From a virus, in the IMG/VR virus record IMGVR_UViG_3300012000_000012, positions 1-64,000 of that record: DNA of 64,000 bases. One strand, given 5' to 3'. Both the position numbers and the translations under genes were made by a program. The first letter of the stretch is position 1. Every line of letters begins with the position of its first letter. Below are positions 1 through 9,503 of the stretch, piece after piece. The notes under the pieces were generated by a model that was not told the DNA's origin, searched no databases, and saw nothing but the letters and a program-made list of their open reading frames with translations.

Positions 1-3000
1 CGCATTATTTTTATCAATAAGAGATCTTTGTTGTTTTTGTAAATCGTCTAATTCTGCTCTTAATTTTTCTGTTAGAGCCACATCATAACCAAAACTACCA
101 TCTTCATATGTTGTAACAGAAGTTTTGATTGTTTTTAATATTTGTTTCTTTTTTTCTTCTATTAGTTTAGTATATCCAAATAAATCTTGTTTATCTTGTT
201 CAGTATAACCATATGGTGTTAAGTCTACTCCTTGTAATCCTCTGGTTCCTGGGCCAGAAGGATCCTTGTTAAATAATGCTGTAGCAGGATAATTAACACC
301 AAAATCTAACTGAGTTGGTATAGCAGACAAAAAGTCTGTAGGTGGCAATCCTATGACTCGTGCAAATTGTTCCATTCTTTCAAAAACTGTATTTCTACTT
401 ATTTTATCCTTAAACGAATTTATGAATAGTTCTCTACTAAAAGGAGATTCGTAACCTTTTTTCACAGCCTCTTCGTCTACAATCATTCTTTCATTACCAG
501 GATACGTTGAAAAAACCTTCTCCATTTGTTCTTGTTCTAATAATTTTTCCATTTCCCGAACATAAGCATTACTTATTCTTTTGGGAAATTTAAATGATCC
601 AGAGCCAAATGTTGCTGCTCCTCCTTTAGCATAGGCTTGTGGATTTTCTGTAAAGTATCTACTAAATTCTTCTCTGGCTTTTGAAAAACTATCTCCGTCC
701 AAAGTTCTTTTTACTTCTGTTTCAATATTCGGAGGTAATCCAAAAAGTTGAGCACCTCTACCTAGTCCTTGTGGAAAATCAATCGCCCTATTTCTTTCTA
801 AAGCATCAACATTTATATTATAACCCAATAATTGCGATAGTGCCGCTTCTAACAAGCCTCCTTCAATATTAGATTGTCCAAATTTTTCTTCTGCTGGTCC
901 TTTGAGTTCTGGAACTTCGCCATAACGAAAAGTGCTTTTACCAGCAGCCATTGTTGCTCTAATATTTTCTTCACTATCATCGATCAATTTTTCCGCTGCT
1001 GCAACATTAGCAGCTTTAGCTTTTGCTATATTTGTTCCTAATCCTTGACTAACTCCAGTAACATCTTGTTCTAAATACGGTAATCCGAATCTATTAAGAG
1101 TAGATGCTATAATATCTGCTGTGCTTTGAGGACGGGCCGTTAAGATACGACTATACATCCTAACATATCCGGGATTTTTTTGTTCTATACTAGCCAATCT
1201 TTTAGCTAGTGAGGTTGGTCTAGCTTGGGCTAGACTTTCCATAACTTTTTTTCTATCCGCATAGGCTGGTAAATCTTCTTCTTCTTTACCCTCTTTGTTA
1301 ACTTTTAACATTTTTGTTCCAAGAGCCAATGTTTCATCAAAATCTATTGCTAATGGTTGAATTGGCCCCTGAATATTTCTATTACCTAATCCGCCTAATG
1401 CTGCCGTATCTTGAATATCTTCAGCAAATTTTTGACGAGTAGCTCTATTAGCCTCTTGCATAGCTTCTATTTGTGGTAAAAAGCTAGATTGAAATCCTCT
1501 AACATAACCATAAATTTCTCTACCATCTTCCAACTTCCAGTCTGAAAAATCTTTATTATAATCTAATGGAAATAATCCGGCAATTGCAACTTTTCTCATG
1601 GCTGCTTCTTTTGCTTCTCTAGCAGCATCTTGTTTTCCTGTCTTAGCTAGCGCCCTATTTATAAATTTAATAGCTTTTTCTATGTTTTTACCGGCTCTAA
1701 TATTACTAGCATTCAATATAGAGCTAATCTCTCTTTCTCCAGCTCCTAATCCTAGTATTTTTTTAACTCCGCTAGCATCTCCAAAACTGGATAATTGTTC
1801 TAAAATTACAGTTTCAATAGATTTTTTTTCTTTAGCAGCTATGCCCTCTACTGTTCCGCCAACCGCAAACCTTCGTCTTGCTGCTTTTTGATCACTGTAA
1901 ACTATGCGTTTACCAACTGGACCACGCGAAGCTTGTGTTGCTAATTTTCCTCTTTTTATAAACTCTCTAATGGTTTCTTCATCTTTTAGTTCATCAAATC
2001 TCATAGTCTCAATACCACCAATAGCACCATACCTGGCTATTGGAAATCCATTTAAAACACCAACAGAAGACGATTTTTCTGATAATAATTTTCTAAATAA
2101 TGGTAACTGTGATCTAGATGATTCTAAATTAGCAATAATTTTATCAGCACGAGCCTCATCGATTATCATAGAATTAGAAATTGATTTTGATATCAGTTGT
2201 TCATCGTTTCCATAAAATTCGCCTAAAAGAGTTCTTATGGTTGATAATTTAGATTGTAGTGCTTCTCCTCCACCAGCAAATTTTTGAATTTTTCCACCAA
2301 TAGAATAAGCTCCTGCTGGAAGATGTGTTTTTGCATAATCTGCTGTGGTAAACGCCGCATAATCTCGCATAAATTGTTCTTTTGTGCCAATCTCAGGATA
2401 ATAAACTCGCGTATCCGGTAAAGTAAAAAGTTCATAATTTGGGGTTGGTTTTGGTTTTAGTTGATTATTATTGACTACATTTTTAAATTGTTTATTTAGT
2501 ATGTCTATTTTTCCGGGTTGTGTATCAAAATAACTTAGATCTTTCCAAAATTTAGCATCACCGTCTTGGTAGTCTAAAACAGCATAATGTTCGTCTATAA
2601 TATCTTTAAATTGTTCTTGTGGTGTGCCAAGATTAGGGGGCATATCGCTTGGTGAAATATTTAGTCTTTTAATTAAATGCTGTTGAAAAGCATTACCTGG
2701 ACCCCAATGAGATTCTGGTTTTTTCAGACCAAGAAATCCAACAACTGTTCTAGGGTCTTTGCTGCTTCTGGCTCTCTGTTGCACTTGTTTATTTGCTTTG
2801 GGATCATCACGATATGTTTCTAAATATCTAAGTCTTTGCCTTTCAGTATCTATCATGATTTGTTTCATTTCTCTGAAATCATTATCATCAAGATCAACAC
2901 GAAATGGAACTATCTTTGTTAATGCTTCATCATCTGGATTGATAGTGTCATTAATATATTTTTTAATACTATTGCTTTTTTCAACTAGTGTTTGAAGCTT

Positions 3001-5028
3001 TTCTTGGGCTATACCTCCTTTAAAATATCTTTTATTCATATTAACCAAATTACCTCTTCCATACTTATTAACAGCTCTATTGCTCATTACAACTTCGCCA
3101 GGCTCTAATAATGCTGGAACTTTGTCTCCTTTTCCGCTGCCAGGAACAGTTCCTCCCTTGGCGAAGCCTAAAACCTTGCCACCACCAGCTAATGTTGTTC
3201 CCTTCATACCCAATGCAGCAGTTAAATTATTAATAGCAGCTGTATTTGCTGTCAAAGCTCCAGTATTATCTGTAAGACTAACTATATTTTGTTGTATAGC
3301 TGTAGATAGTTGTGTGATAGGTTGAATTAAAGATGATACACTGGTATTAAAATTTCCAGCATTACTTTCTAAAACTTTAGCTATCTTGTCTAACGATGCT
3401 GATTGTCTTTCGCTTTTGGAACCACTAATTACCTCACCAAGATTTTGTCCTATACCCCTACTAGCAGAACCACCAGGTCTTCCTCCTGTTGGTCGCACAC
3501 CCTTTAAAAATCCACCAGCAAACTGAGTAGCAGCAGAGAATGCTTTAAATCCACCAAGTATAGTTAGTAAGGGAAATAATGATTTTCCCGCTCTTGCTAA
3601 ACTTAATATGCTTTTTGTTATACTAATTGTAGTTGTTAAAAATCCTCTAAATACAGAATTATTAGCAAAATCTCTTACTAATGCCACAAACTCTTCTCTA
3701 GTTTTAGCTAGTTGTACAGCTAAAGATTGTTGGGCTTGTCTATTAGCTTCTGCTAGTGAATCTCCACCCTTGAGCGCTACTTGCAAAGCCGCTTCTGCTG
3801 TAGCGAATTGTTGAATAAGCGGAATAACCTTACCAATTTGGCGAAAACCACCAAGTTCTTCTATGATATTAGCAAATACTTGAGATCTAGGATCTAGTTG
3901 TCCCAATCCTTCGCTTAGTCTTCTAACGGCCTCATACGGACCAACGAACTTTCCTTCCACATCTCTAAGTTCCACACCCAGCTCTCTTAGAGCAGTAATT
4001 GTGGACTCTCTCTGAATACGAGTAAAAATAGTTCTTAAACCAGTAGCAATAGTTTCGGCACTTTCACGAGTTGTAGCACGAACACTTGTGAATACAGCAA
4101 TAAATTCATTTAGTGCTTGCGTTCCTTCACTAACTCCTCTACTAGCACTAGCAAACACACCACCAGTTCTACTAATTGCGGTAATTAAGTCACTAGCTTC
4201 AACAGCAAATGCTGCGGCCACAGCATTAATGCTACCTAGTGCTGATTCTAGTTCATTTGCCCTAATACCAAACTGTCTCATTAAAGCGATACTACCTTCT
4301 ACAGTATCATTAAGATTATCAAAAGACGGCGCATTAGCACTAAGCGCCAAAGCTTTTAGGGCCTGTTCTGCTTCTCTGGCACTCAAACCAGCTTGTGCTA
4401 AGGTTGATGATACTTGTATTAATTCTTTAGATGCTACGCCAGTACTGCCTGCCAACGAAGATATTTCATCTACCAAACTACCTAATTCTTGAACACTTTT
4501 TCCCGTAACTTGTGAAACTCTTACTAATTCTCTATCAAAATCTATATATTGAGATAATGCTTGATTAATAGCACTATTAAGTTTATACATAACTCCTGAT
4601 ACCAAACTAAAAGCAGCAAAACGTCTAATAGCTAAACCAGACTGCCTACCGAACTCAGCTAACTCATTACCTAGCACCTTAACATCTTTAGCAGCTCTGG
4701 AACTTTGTTTACCAAGATTTGTAGCAGCATCAGCGGCCGATGCAGCATTTTTAGCTGTAGATCCTAACTGATTTTTTGCAGCAGCGTCATTTAAATCTCT
4801 CATGCCAGCTGCGGCAGTATTTCCAGATTTTGCTACGTTATTTAGTCCGGAACTTAATTGAGCAGCTTGAGATTGTGCTTGTGCTATAGCCTTAGCTGAT
4901 TGTGGATCAATACCAACATTAATAGTTCCCTTAATGGTTCCTAATTGTTTTCTAATATCTCCAACAATTTGCCTAATATTTGTTGGTCCAACAAGATTTA
5001 ATTGTGCTGTTAGATTAAATGCTGCCAT
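1..5028 (-). CDS. tail tape-measure protein, 3' end beyond window
   Basis: The reading frame starts with ATG at 5028 and stays open to base 1, giving at least 1,676 residues. The N-terminal ~450 residues are helical and Ala/Gln/Ser-rich and resemble the TP901-type tape-measure core; segments such as EFGRQSGLAIRRFAAFSL and TATGLRTIFTRIQRES are typical. Hydrophobic stretches follow at about residues 460-510. A Gly-rich stretch leads into VPALLEPGEVVMSNRA near residue 650, a motif type common in tape-measure proteins. The protein would set tail length and be threaded through the tube. It follows the tail tube and tail-assembly candidates, as expected. A HAD-like domain is embedded near residues 1225-1360 and is listed separately. 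The C-terminus is not visible. Confidence 0.9.
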   Translation of the reverse strand, partial: MAAFNLTAQLNLVGPTNIRQIVGDIRKQLGTIKGTINVGIDPQSAKAIAQAQSQAAQLSSGLNNVAKSGNTAAAGMRDLNDAAAKNQLGSTAKNAASAADAATNLGKQSSRAAKDVKVLGNELAEFGRQSGLAIRRFAAFSLVSGVMYKLNSAINQALSQYIDFDRELVRVSQVTGKSVQELGSLVDEISSLAGSTGVASKELIQVSSTLAQAGLSAREAEQALKALALSANAPSFDNLNDTVEGSIALMRQFGIRANELESALGSINAVAAAFAVEASDLITAISRTGGVFASASRGVSEGTQALNEFIAVFTSVRATTRESAETIATGLRTIFTRIQRESTITALRELGVELRDVEGKFVGPYEAVRRLSEGLGQLDPRSQVFANIIEELGGFRQIGKVIPLIQQFATAEAALQVALKGGDSLAEANRQAQQSLAVQLAKTREEFVALVRDFANNSVFRGFLTTTISITKSILSLARAGKSLFPLLTILGGFKAFSAATQFAGGFLKGVRPTGGRPGGSASRGIGQNLGEVISGSKSERQSASLDKIAKVLESNAGNFNTSVSSLIQPITQLSTAIQQNIVSLTDNTGALTANTAAINNLTAALGMKGTTLAGGGKVLGFAKGGTVPGSGKGDKVPALLEPGEVVMSNRAVNKYGRGNLVNMNKRYFKGGIAQEKLQTLVEKSNSIKKYINDTINPDDEALTKIVPFRVDLDDNDFREMKQIMIDTERQRLRYLETYRDDPKANKQVQQRARSSKDPRTVVGFLGLKKPESHWGPGNAFQQHLIKRLNISPSDMPPNLGTPQEQFKDIIDEHYAVLDYQDGDAKFWKDLSYFDTQPGKIDILNKQFKNVVNNNQLKPKPTPNYELFTLPDTRVYYPEIGTKEQFMRDYAAFTTADYAKTHLPAGAYSIGGKIQKFAGGGEALQSKLSTIRTLLGEFYGNDEQLISKSISNSMIIDEARADKIIANLESSRSQLPLFRKLLSEKSSSVGVLNGFPIARYGAIGGIETMRFDELKDEETIREFIKRGKLATQASRGPVGKRIVYSDQKAARRRFAVGGTVEGIAAKEKKSIETVILEQLSSFGDASGVKKILGLGAGEREISSILNASNIRAGKNIEKAIKFINRALAKTGKQDAAREAKEAAMRKVAIAGLFPLDYNKDFSDWKLEDGREIYGYVRGFQSSFLPQIEAMQEANRATRQKFAEDIQDTAALGGLGNRNIQGPIQPLAIDFDETLALGTKMLKVNKEGKEEEDLPAYADRKKVMESLAQARPTSLAKRLASIEQKNPGYVRMYSRILTARPQSTADIIASTLNRFGLPYLEQDVTGVSQGLGTNIAKAKAANVAAAEKLIDDSEENIRATMAAGKSTFRYGEVPELKGPAEEKFGQSNIEGGLLEAALSQLLGYNINVDALERNRAIDFPQGLGRGAQLFGLPPNIETEVKRTLDGDSFSKAREEFSRYFTENPQAYAKGGAATFGSGSFKFPKRISNAYVREMEKLLEQEQMEKVFSTYPGNERMIVDEEAVKKGYESPFSRELFINSFKDKISRNTVFERMEQFARVIGLPPTDFLSAIPTQLDFGVNYPATALFNKDPSGPGTRGLQGVDLTPYGYTEQDKQDLFGYTKLIEEKKKQILKTIKTSVTTYEDGSFGYDVALTEKLRAELDDLQKQQRSLIDKNNA
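949..1356 (-). other. HAD-like phosphohydrolase domain inside the tape measure
   Basis: Within the tape-measure frame, about residues 1225-1360 carry all four HAD signatures in order. Motif I is AIDFDETLA with D1229 and D1231. Motif II is ILTARP with T1297. Motif III is a lysine in IAKAKAANV (K1336 or K1338). Motif IV is LIDDSEENI with D1350 and D1351. The spacing suits a HAD core with a small cap. HAD enzymes dephosphorylate small molecules, sugars, proteins or nucleic-acid ends through an aspartyl-phosphate. The domain assignment is by motif only; activity and substrate are unknown. Confidence 0.75.
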
Positions 5029-5039
5029 ATTTATTCCCT

Positions 5040-5076
5040 AAAAACAAAGGTCCAGCCGATAAAGACTGAACCTTTG
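5040..5076 (-). terminator. strong hairpin with T-run upstream of the tape measure
   Basis: A 13-bp stem (5045-5057 with 5064-5076, including G-T pairs) closes a 6-base loop. On the minus strand it is followed by TTTTT at 5044-5040. This is the form of an intrinsic terminator, placed between the 296-residue gene and the tape-measure gene and ending 12 bases before the tape-measure start. It may cut the amount of tape-measure transcript relative to upstream tail genes. Confidence 0.75.
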
Positions 5077-5095
5077 ACACACAAAACTATAATAA

Positions 5096-5103
5096 TATTT
5101 ATA
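5096..5103 (-). promoter_or_regulatory. TATAAATA late-promoter-like motif before the tape measure
   Basis: The minus strand reads TATAAATA, identical to the T4 late-promoter core, 68 bases upstream of the tape-measure start and just after the preceding gene stops. A gp55-like sigma candidate is encoded at 54909-55541. In DNA this AT-rich such 8-mers occur often by chance, and a promoter here would have to read through the hairpin at 5040-5076, so support is weak. Confidence 0.25.
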
Positions 5104-5110
5104 TATCGGA

Positions 5111-6001
5111 TTAAGCTTCTGACTCAACTGGAGTAGAATCAACGCTTTCCTTAACAACATCTTCTTCTTGTACTTTAGTTTCTGGTAGTTCATTTTGAAT
5201 TTCTGCAATAGGGTTGCCATCATCATCTAAGAATGGTTTATGTTCAACAACATATTCTCCCTTGTCATCAACTCTATTACCATGCCTATCAATAAATTCT
5301 CCAGCCTCATTTATATATCTACCATTTTCATCTACCAGTCTTCCTTCTTCATCAACCAGTTTTCCTTTATCGTTAATAAGTCTTAGATTATCATCAACAA
5401 ATTTAAATTTTTTCAAGAATTTGTTTTCTGGTAAATTTTTCTCATAATCATTATCTAGACCATAAAGCATGTTCGCTAAATGTTGAGCGGCCAAAATCGC
5501 TACCGGCTCATTTGATCTCGATAAATAATCTTCCAAGTTTTTAAAATATGGCTGTTTAGTTTCATTATACACCAAACACACACTTACCAAGTAGTTGAAT
5601 CTAGCATTATCAGCTTGTCCTTCTGCGCTATGATTATCTAAAGATGTTTTATCGGCTATTAGTTCTCTAATTTTTAATCTGGTATTTTTCATTTCCATAG
5701 CAAGTTCTTTAGCCTTTTTCAATGGGATACCACCTTTGGCCAATGCTCTTTCGTTATCCAAAACTATTTGCTGTAGTTCTGTGAGTCTTTTTTGTTTAGA
5801 ACTATCCCATAATCCCTGCTCTTCTAAAAGATCGTCCATTCTGGCTCTAACGATAGCCTTAGCTTTGACAGCATCGCTAAAAGATTGATTATAAACCTTT
5901 TGTCCTTCCCTTTGTTCAGACAACGATGGTGTCCTAATAATAAACTCAACATCTTTACCATCTAACTCAACTTTAAAAGTCTTAGTTTTAGTACTCATCA
6001 T
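5111..6001 (-). CDS. conserved tail-region protein with LVDxxGR repeats
   Basis: 296 residues, probably a tail-assembly factor from its position immediately upstream of the tape measure. The first ~200 residues are mixed helical and begin KTFKVELDGKDVEFIIRTP. About residues 208-252 hold five to six tandem units of 7-8 residues of the form (L/Y)(V/I)(D/N)xxGR, for example KLVDEEGRLVDENGRYINE, which suggests a short beta-repeat. The C-terminal tail is acidic. Two consecutive ATGs (6001 and 5998) follow the ribosome site GAGGAGAT. It overlaps the upstream 95-residue gene by 14 bases. I know of similar proteins only as uncharacterised phage proteins; no enzymatic motif is seen. Confidence 0.75.
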   Translation of the reverse strand: MMSTKTKTFKVELDGKDVEFIIRTPSLSEQREGQKVYNQSFSDAVKAKAIVRARMDDLLEEQGLWDSSKQKRLTELQQIVLDNERALAKGGIPLKKAKELAMEMKNTRLKIRELIADKTSLDNHSAEGQADNARFNYLVSVCLVYNETKQPYFKNLEDYLSRSNEPVAILAAQHLANMLYGLDNDYEKNLPENKFLKKFKFVDDNLRLINDKGKLVDEEGRLVDENGRYINEAGEFIDRHGNRVDDKGEYVVEHKPFLDDDGNPIAEIQNELPETKVQEEDVVKESVDSTPVESEA

Positions 6002-6275
6002 TAAATCTCCTCATATCAAATTTATATTGATATTTATATTTGGTGTGTTTCTGATTGTATAATTTTTCCAAATCCTTTTGCGCTAATCTTATTTGATTGT
6101 TTCCATAGTCCAAAACTTCTTGTCTAGCCTTTTGCCATAATGATAAAAAATAATCCGCATTAGCTTTGTTATCTTCCCATAAATAATCAAAATTTTCTTC
6201 GAATCTTGCTAAGGCCCCTATCATTATAGTTGTCATTCTTTTCTCAAACAAGTCTTCTATATTCTTATTTTGCAT
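5988..6275 (-). CDS. small tail-region protein, possible assembly chaperone
   Basis: 95 residues, mostly alpha-helical and charged, with aromatic-rich segments such as FEENFDYLWEDNKANADYF. The Tyr/Lys-rich C-terminal end overlaps the next gene. Position (second gene upstream of the tape measure) matches a tail-assembly chaperone of the gpG or gpT type, but the overlap with the next frame shows no slippery heptamer, so a frameshift fusion is not supported. It is translated directly after the 344-residue gene (2-base gap). No family is recognised. Confidence 0.65.
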   Translation of the reverse strand: MQNKNIEDLFEKRMTTIMIGALARFEENFDYLWEDNKANADYFLSLWQKARQEVLDYGNNQIRLAQKDLEKLYNQKHTKYKYQYKFDMRRFNDEY

Positions 6276-6277
6276 TA

Positions 6278-7312
6278 TTATTTCCTTTTATTCATATTAG
6301 CATATTGTTGTCTAATATCTGCTCTAACATCCGGTAAATTATCTTCTGTTACTCGTCCATGCTGTTGTACAAAATCAAATCTATTACTCATTTTACTCTT
6401 AGCAACATCATCATTCATATCCATAATATTATTAAATTCCTGAGCATCATTAGCCACTAGAAAAATTTCCTGAGCTTTATCATACTTATCCGCAATACTA
6501 TTTACACCCTTTTTCTTTTTTTCTTGTTCTAATTTTCTGTTTTGATAAATAGACCAACCATCCAAAGCATCGTCATCTTCTATAAGTTTATCATCTGGAC
6601 AATCTAAATGTTGATGTATATTATCATACATTTGAGAAAATGCTACTAAGCTCTTTTGTTCTTCGCTCCACTCTACTATTGGTTCGTTAAAAATATGATG
6701 ATTTTTAATATTCCATATTGATCGCCAATCGTACGATCTAGCAATATATCTAAAATCTGCTGATTTTAACAATTTACTATTTATTACTGTAATCATACCA
6801 TTAAACATATGTTCACTAATAGTATCTATTTTATTATAGTCAAAAATTAATTGATGATTTTTATCATAGATACCATTAATAAATAAAAATTCATTTTGTC
6901 TTTGAGCACACAAAAATTCTGTAGTTAATGAATCTAAATAATGTAATTGATTTTCAGTATCCTGAACAGTTTTTCTTACTATTTTAAGCTTATTGCGAGC
7001 CGCTTTGCTCTCTTTAGTTTTCCAAAAGTTTTGATATAATTCTACTTTAAGATTATCTATTTGTTTATATTTGCCTTCTAAAAATTGTTTTAGCGAAGCA
7101 TCCGCAATATCAAAATCTTGTAAATAAAAATCAATATCCTCTTGTATAAAATTATCGTATTTTATTTTGTCATAATGTTCTTCGTATATTAAGCTAGATT
7201 GTAGTTTAATATCAGAATTTGGATACTTATAATAATAGACATTGTCCTGATAGATAAAATAAATTTTTTTACTAATTATCCTATCAATAACGGCACTAAT
7301 ATTTCTAATCAT
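6278..7312 (-). CDS. unknown protein, tail module
   Basis: 344 residues, rich in Tyr, Asp, Asn and Lys, with no signal peptide or membrane segment. The middle (about residues 95-130) looks like a helical coiled segment with many Lys/Glu. The C-terminal ~100 residues are polar and probably extended or helical. It sits between the tail tube and the tape measure, where tail-assembly chaperones and minor tail proteins are encoded. I do not recognise a family. Its start overlaps the end of the 42-residue gene upstream by 8 bases. Confidence 0.65.
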   Translation of the reverse strand: MIRNISAVIDRIISKKIYFIYQDNVYYYKYPNSDIKLQSSLIYEEHYDKIKYDNFIQEDIDFYLQDFDIADASLKQFLEGKYKQIDNLKVELYQNFWKTKESKAARNKLKIVRKTVQDTENQLHYLDSLTTEFLCAQRQNEFLFINGIYDKNHQLIFDYNKIDTISEHMFNGMITVINSKLLKSADFRYIARSYDWRSIWNIKNHHIFNEPIVEWSEEQKSLVAFSQMYDNIHQHLDCPDDKLIEDDDALDGWSIYQNRKLEQEKKKKGVNSIADKYDKAQEIFLVANDAQEFNNIMDMNDDVAKSKMSNRFDFVQQHGRVTEDNLPDVRADIRQQYANMNKRK

Positions 7313-7433
7313 TGCTAGAAACAGAAGTGCCGTTAGATAGTGATTGTATTTTTTGGTTTTGTATCTCGATCAGCTTTTGAGCTTGATACAATTCCAAATA
7401 TAATTTACCTATAAGTATAAATATATCATCCAT
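7305..7433 (-). CDS. 42-residue tail-module peptide
   Basis: A short open frame begins with ATG at 7433 (MDDIFILIGKLYLELYQ) and stops TAG at 7305-7307, overlapping the next start. It fills the gap between the tail tube and the 344-residue gene. The N-terminal half is an amphipathic hydrophobic helix and the C-terminal half is Gln/Ser/Asn-rich. The only ribosome-site candidate is AAGGA about 14 bases upstream. Function unknown. The tight packing argues that it is real. Confidence 0.5.
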   Translation of the reverse strand: MDDIFILIGKLYLELYQAQKLIEIQNQKIQSLSNGTSVSSND

Positions 7434-7457
7434 CCCTATTTGAATCCTTAGTATTTA

Positions 7458-8561
7458 CTAACCTGGATTACTACCATCATTAAAATTAAAGTCTTGACCA
7501 CCACCCATACTTTCCCAAATCTTATTGGAAATGGCAGTACTACCATCATATCCAGTACCTTGAATAAATGTAAAGTCATTAAAGTTCTGGTAACTATATG
7601 TAACAGTAGCATTACCACCACCAGTATCACCACCTTGATAGTTTACTGTGGTAAGTTTATTCTTGGTGCCAAGATCAAAAGTTGTGCCGTCGCATAATAC
7701 AACTTTAATTTGTTTATTTTCTAGAGCTTTGGGATTAGCACAAGCCGCATTAGTATTATTAACGCCCACAAGGTCTCCACTAGCAGCAGTAACTTCAATT
7801 TCGCAAGTAATTTCAACTGGGAAATTAATATAGCGAATAAATGGTCGTCTTTGGCCAAGTTCTCTGATTTCTTCGCGATTAAGATTAGCTGTTATAGTTA
7901 AGCTAGTAATGCGAGAACCCGGAGCAATACCGCCATTTGTATAGCGGACTAGAGGGCCAGCATTATTTCCGCTATTTGGTAAAATGCTTGCGCCAAGATT
8001 AAATTGTTGTCTACGAGCAATACCAAACCCTGTTGGACTAGTTGTCCAGAATGTATCATTATCGCCATAGGAACCAAAATCTGCTTGAGTTGTTAGCCAT
8101 TCTTTATCATTAGCAACAAGAGTAACATCTTCTGTGAAATTGCCATCTGTGCTAAAAGTATATGTGGCTGTTGATACATATGCGGGTTCGATTTGTAATA
8201 GCTGTTCTGTGGTTCCAGTAGCAGCAGCAGCAGAATCTTTAAATATACCAAGTTGCACACCACATCTATTGTTAGCAATTTCATTAAGAGTACCAGTACC
8301 TTGGGCCATACCATAGATTAAAGGAAAACCGTCAAGTACTTTGTTTAGAGTAACTTCAACATCAGGCACTTCTTCGAAATTATCATACAACTCTAACTGA
8401 CCCATTTGATAAATTGGTTCAAGGTTAAAATTGGTATTAATACCTACTGTTTGTAAGCCTCTAACGCGATCCCAGTCGGTATTTATTGGCGTAACCTCTG
8501 TACCAGATGGGCCACGAAGTCTTACGGATTGAACAGCATAATAAATTCTGGAATTGGCCAT
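7458..8561 (-). CDS. major tail tube protein
   Basis: 367 residues, beta-rich. It begins MANSRIYYAVQSVRLRG and contains the tube-like segment GINTNFNLEPIYQMGQ followed by VPDVEVTLNKVLDGFPLIY, the pattern of tail tube or tube-like baseplate folds that wrap host or lipid-independent beta barrels. It ends in a Gly/Asn-rich tail. The start has the ribosome site AAAGGGAGAATCCTC just upstream. No sheath gene lies next to it, which fits a non-contractile tail, although a sheath could be elsewhere. Tube identity is inferred from fold-like pattern and from position between neck genes and tape measure. Confidence 0.75.
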   Translation of the reverse strand: MANSRIYYAVQSVRLRGPSGTEVTPINTDWDRVRGLQTVGINTNFNLEPIYQMGQLELYDNFEEVPDVEVTLNKVLDGFPLIYGMAQGTGTLNEIANNRCGVQLGIFKDSAAAATGTTEQLLQIEPAYVSTATYTFSTDGNFTEDVTLVANDKEWLTTQADFGSYGDNDTFWTTSPTGFGIARRQQFNLGASILPNSGNNAGPLVRYTNGGIAPGSRITSLTITANLNREEIRELGQRRPFIRYINFPVEITCEIEVTAASGDLVGVNNTNAACANPKALENKQIKVVLCDGTTFDLGTKNKLTTVNYQGGDTGGGNATVTYSYQNFNDFTFIQGTGYDGSTAISNKIWESMGGGQDFNFNDGSNPG

Positions 8562-8574
8562 GAGGATTCTCCCT

Positions 8575-9501
8575 TTAATGTATTGTTTGTGTGGTTAATC
8601 TAAGAATACACCAAAATAATTTTTTGCTATAGCTTTCTAATCCCATTAAATTCACGTTGTATAGAAAAATATTTTTATATTTATAGGAATTATTAGTTAT
8701 CAAAGATTGATAAGCCAAACCACTAGGATTAAGTTCTCCATTGTACGTTAATATATACACATTATCTTTTATAACTTTATTAATATCATATGAAAAAATA
8801 GTTTTTTCTTTTTGTAATCTAATTATATCGGCTAAATTATTTCTTTCAACAGCAGAGTCAGAAAAAATATAAAGTAAAAAATCTTGATTAATAAAAAATG
8901 ATCTATCTCCAATTTGATACGGAATCATTGTGGCCGTATTTATGGGTTCTATAACAATAGCTGGAGTTTGCAAAGAGTATTCATTTGGCAAATTAGAATA
9001 TATGGCATTTTTAAACTCTGACCACCAATTGCAGCTGCTACTTTTGTAGACTTGGCATTTTTTGTATGAATGATCAATATTAACTCGTGATCCTGTGGGT
9101 ATAGGTTTATTAAAAATAATTTGTCCATTATTATAGTCTAATTTATATGCATAATTTCCACTACCTGTTGGTGCAGGTAAAAAGGTATTATTGACCTTAA
9201 CTCCGCTTATTGATACTGGAATATTTCCATCATAATTAATACCACTTTCATAAACCCAAGATTTATGTAGTGTTCTCCATGCTCTGCCAGTAGCATACTG
9301 GGGAGTTTCATAATGTATTGCTTTAGTATCTTGAGATTGATAAAGATTGGTATCTAGTCCTGTACAATTAACAAAACCACCCAGGTTTAAAAATCCCCAA
9401 TCTAGATAAGCTTTAAGATTTTCCTCTGTTTGTGCCATTAAGGAATATTCGTTAAAACTATCTATTTTATCAAATGTATTACCGAAGCCACAATCAGACA
9501 T
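8575..9501 (-). CDS. neck or tail structural protein candidate
   Basis: 308 residues. The middle region includes KLDYNNGQIIFNKPIPTGS, a beta-sandwich-like pattern often seen in virion proteins that describe a surface and an interface. Four of its cysteines (CQVYKSSSCNWW near residue 150 and two earlier) are close together. It lies between the tail-completion candidate (2 bases upstream of its start) and the tail tube, so a tail terminator or neck role is most likely. No family name can be given. Confidence 0.6.
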   Translation of the reverse strand: MSDCGFGNTFDKIDSFNEYSLMAQTEENLKAYLDWGFLNLGGFVNCTGLDTNLYQSQDTKAIHYETPQYATGRAWRTLHKSWVYESGINYDGNIPVSISGVKVNNTFLPAPTGSGNYAYKLDYNNGQIIFNKPIPTGSRVNIDHSYKKCQVYKSSSCNWWSEFKNAIYSNLPNEYSLQTPAIVIEPINTATMIPYQIGDRSFFINQDFLLYIFSDSAVERNNLADIIRLQKEKTIFSYDINKVIKDNVYILTYNGELNPSGLAYQSLITNNSYKYKNIFLYNVNLMGLESYSKKLFWCILRLTTQTIH

Positions 9502-9503
9502 AA

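Noticed and set aside
681-872. Plus-strand frames opposite the tape measure (681-4492)
   Set aside because: They have no ribosome sites, are hydrophobic mirror translations of the tape measure and are not conserved in layout.
5988-6001. Programmed frameshift between the two tail-assembly candidates
   Set aside because: The overlap has no slippery heptamer, and the second frame has its own ribosome site (GAGGAGAT) and ATG codons.
7416-7423. Plus-strand TATAAATA inside the small tail-module gene
   Set aside because: No plus-strand gene follows. Such 8-mers occur by chance at this AT content. The same applies to 48705-48712.
7458-8561. Tail sheath instead of tail tube
   Set aside because: 367 residues is too short for most sheaths and the sequence lacks the sheath C-terminal domain pattern. 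No second tube candidate is near.
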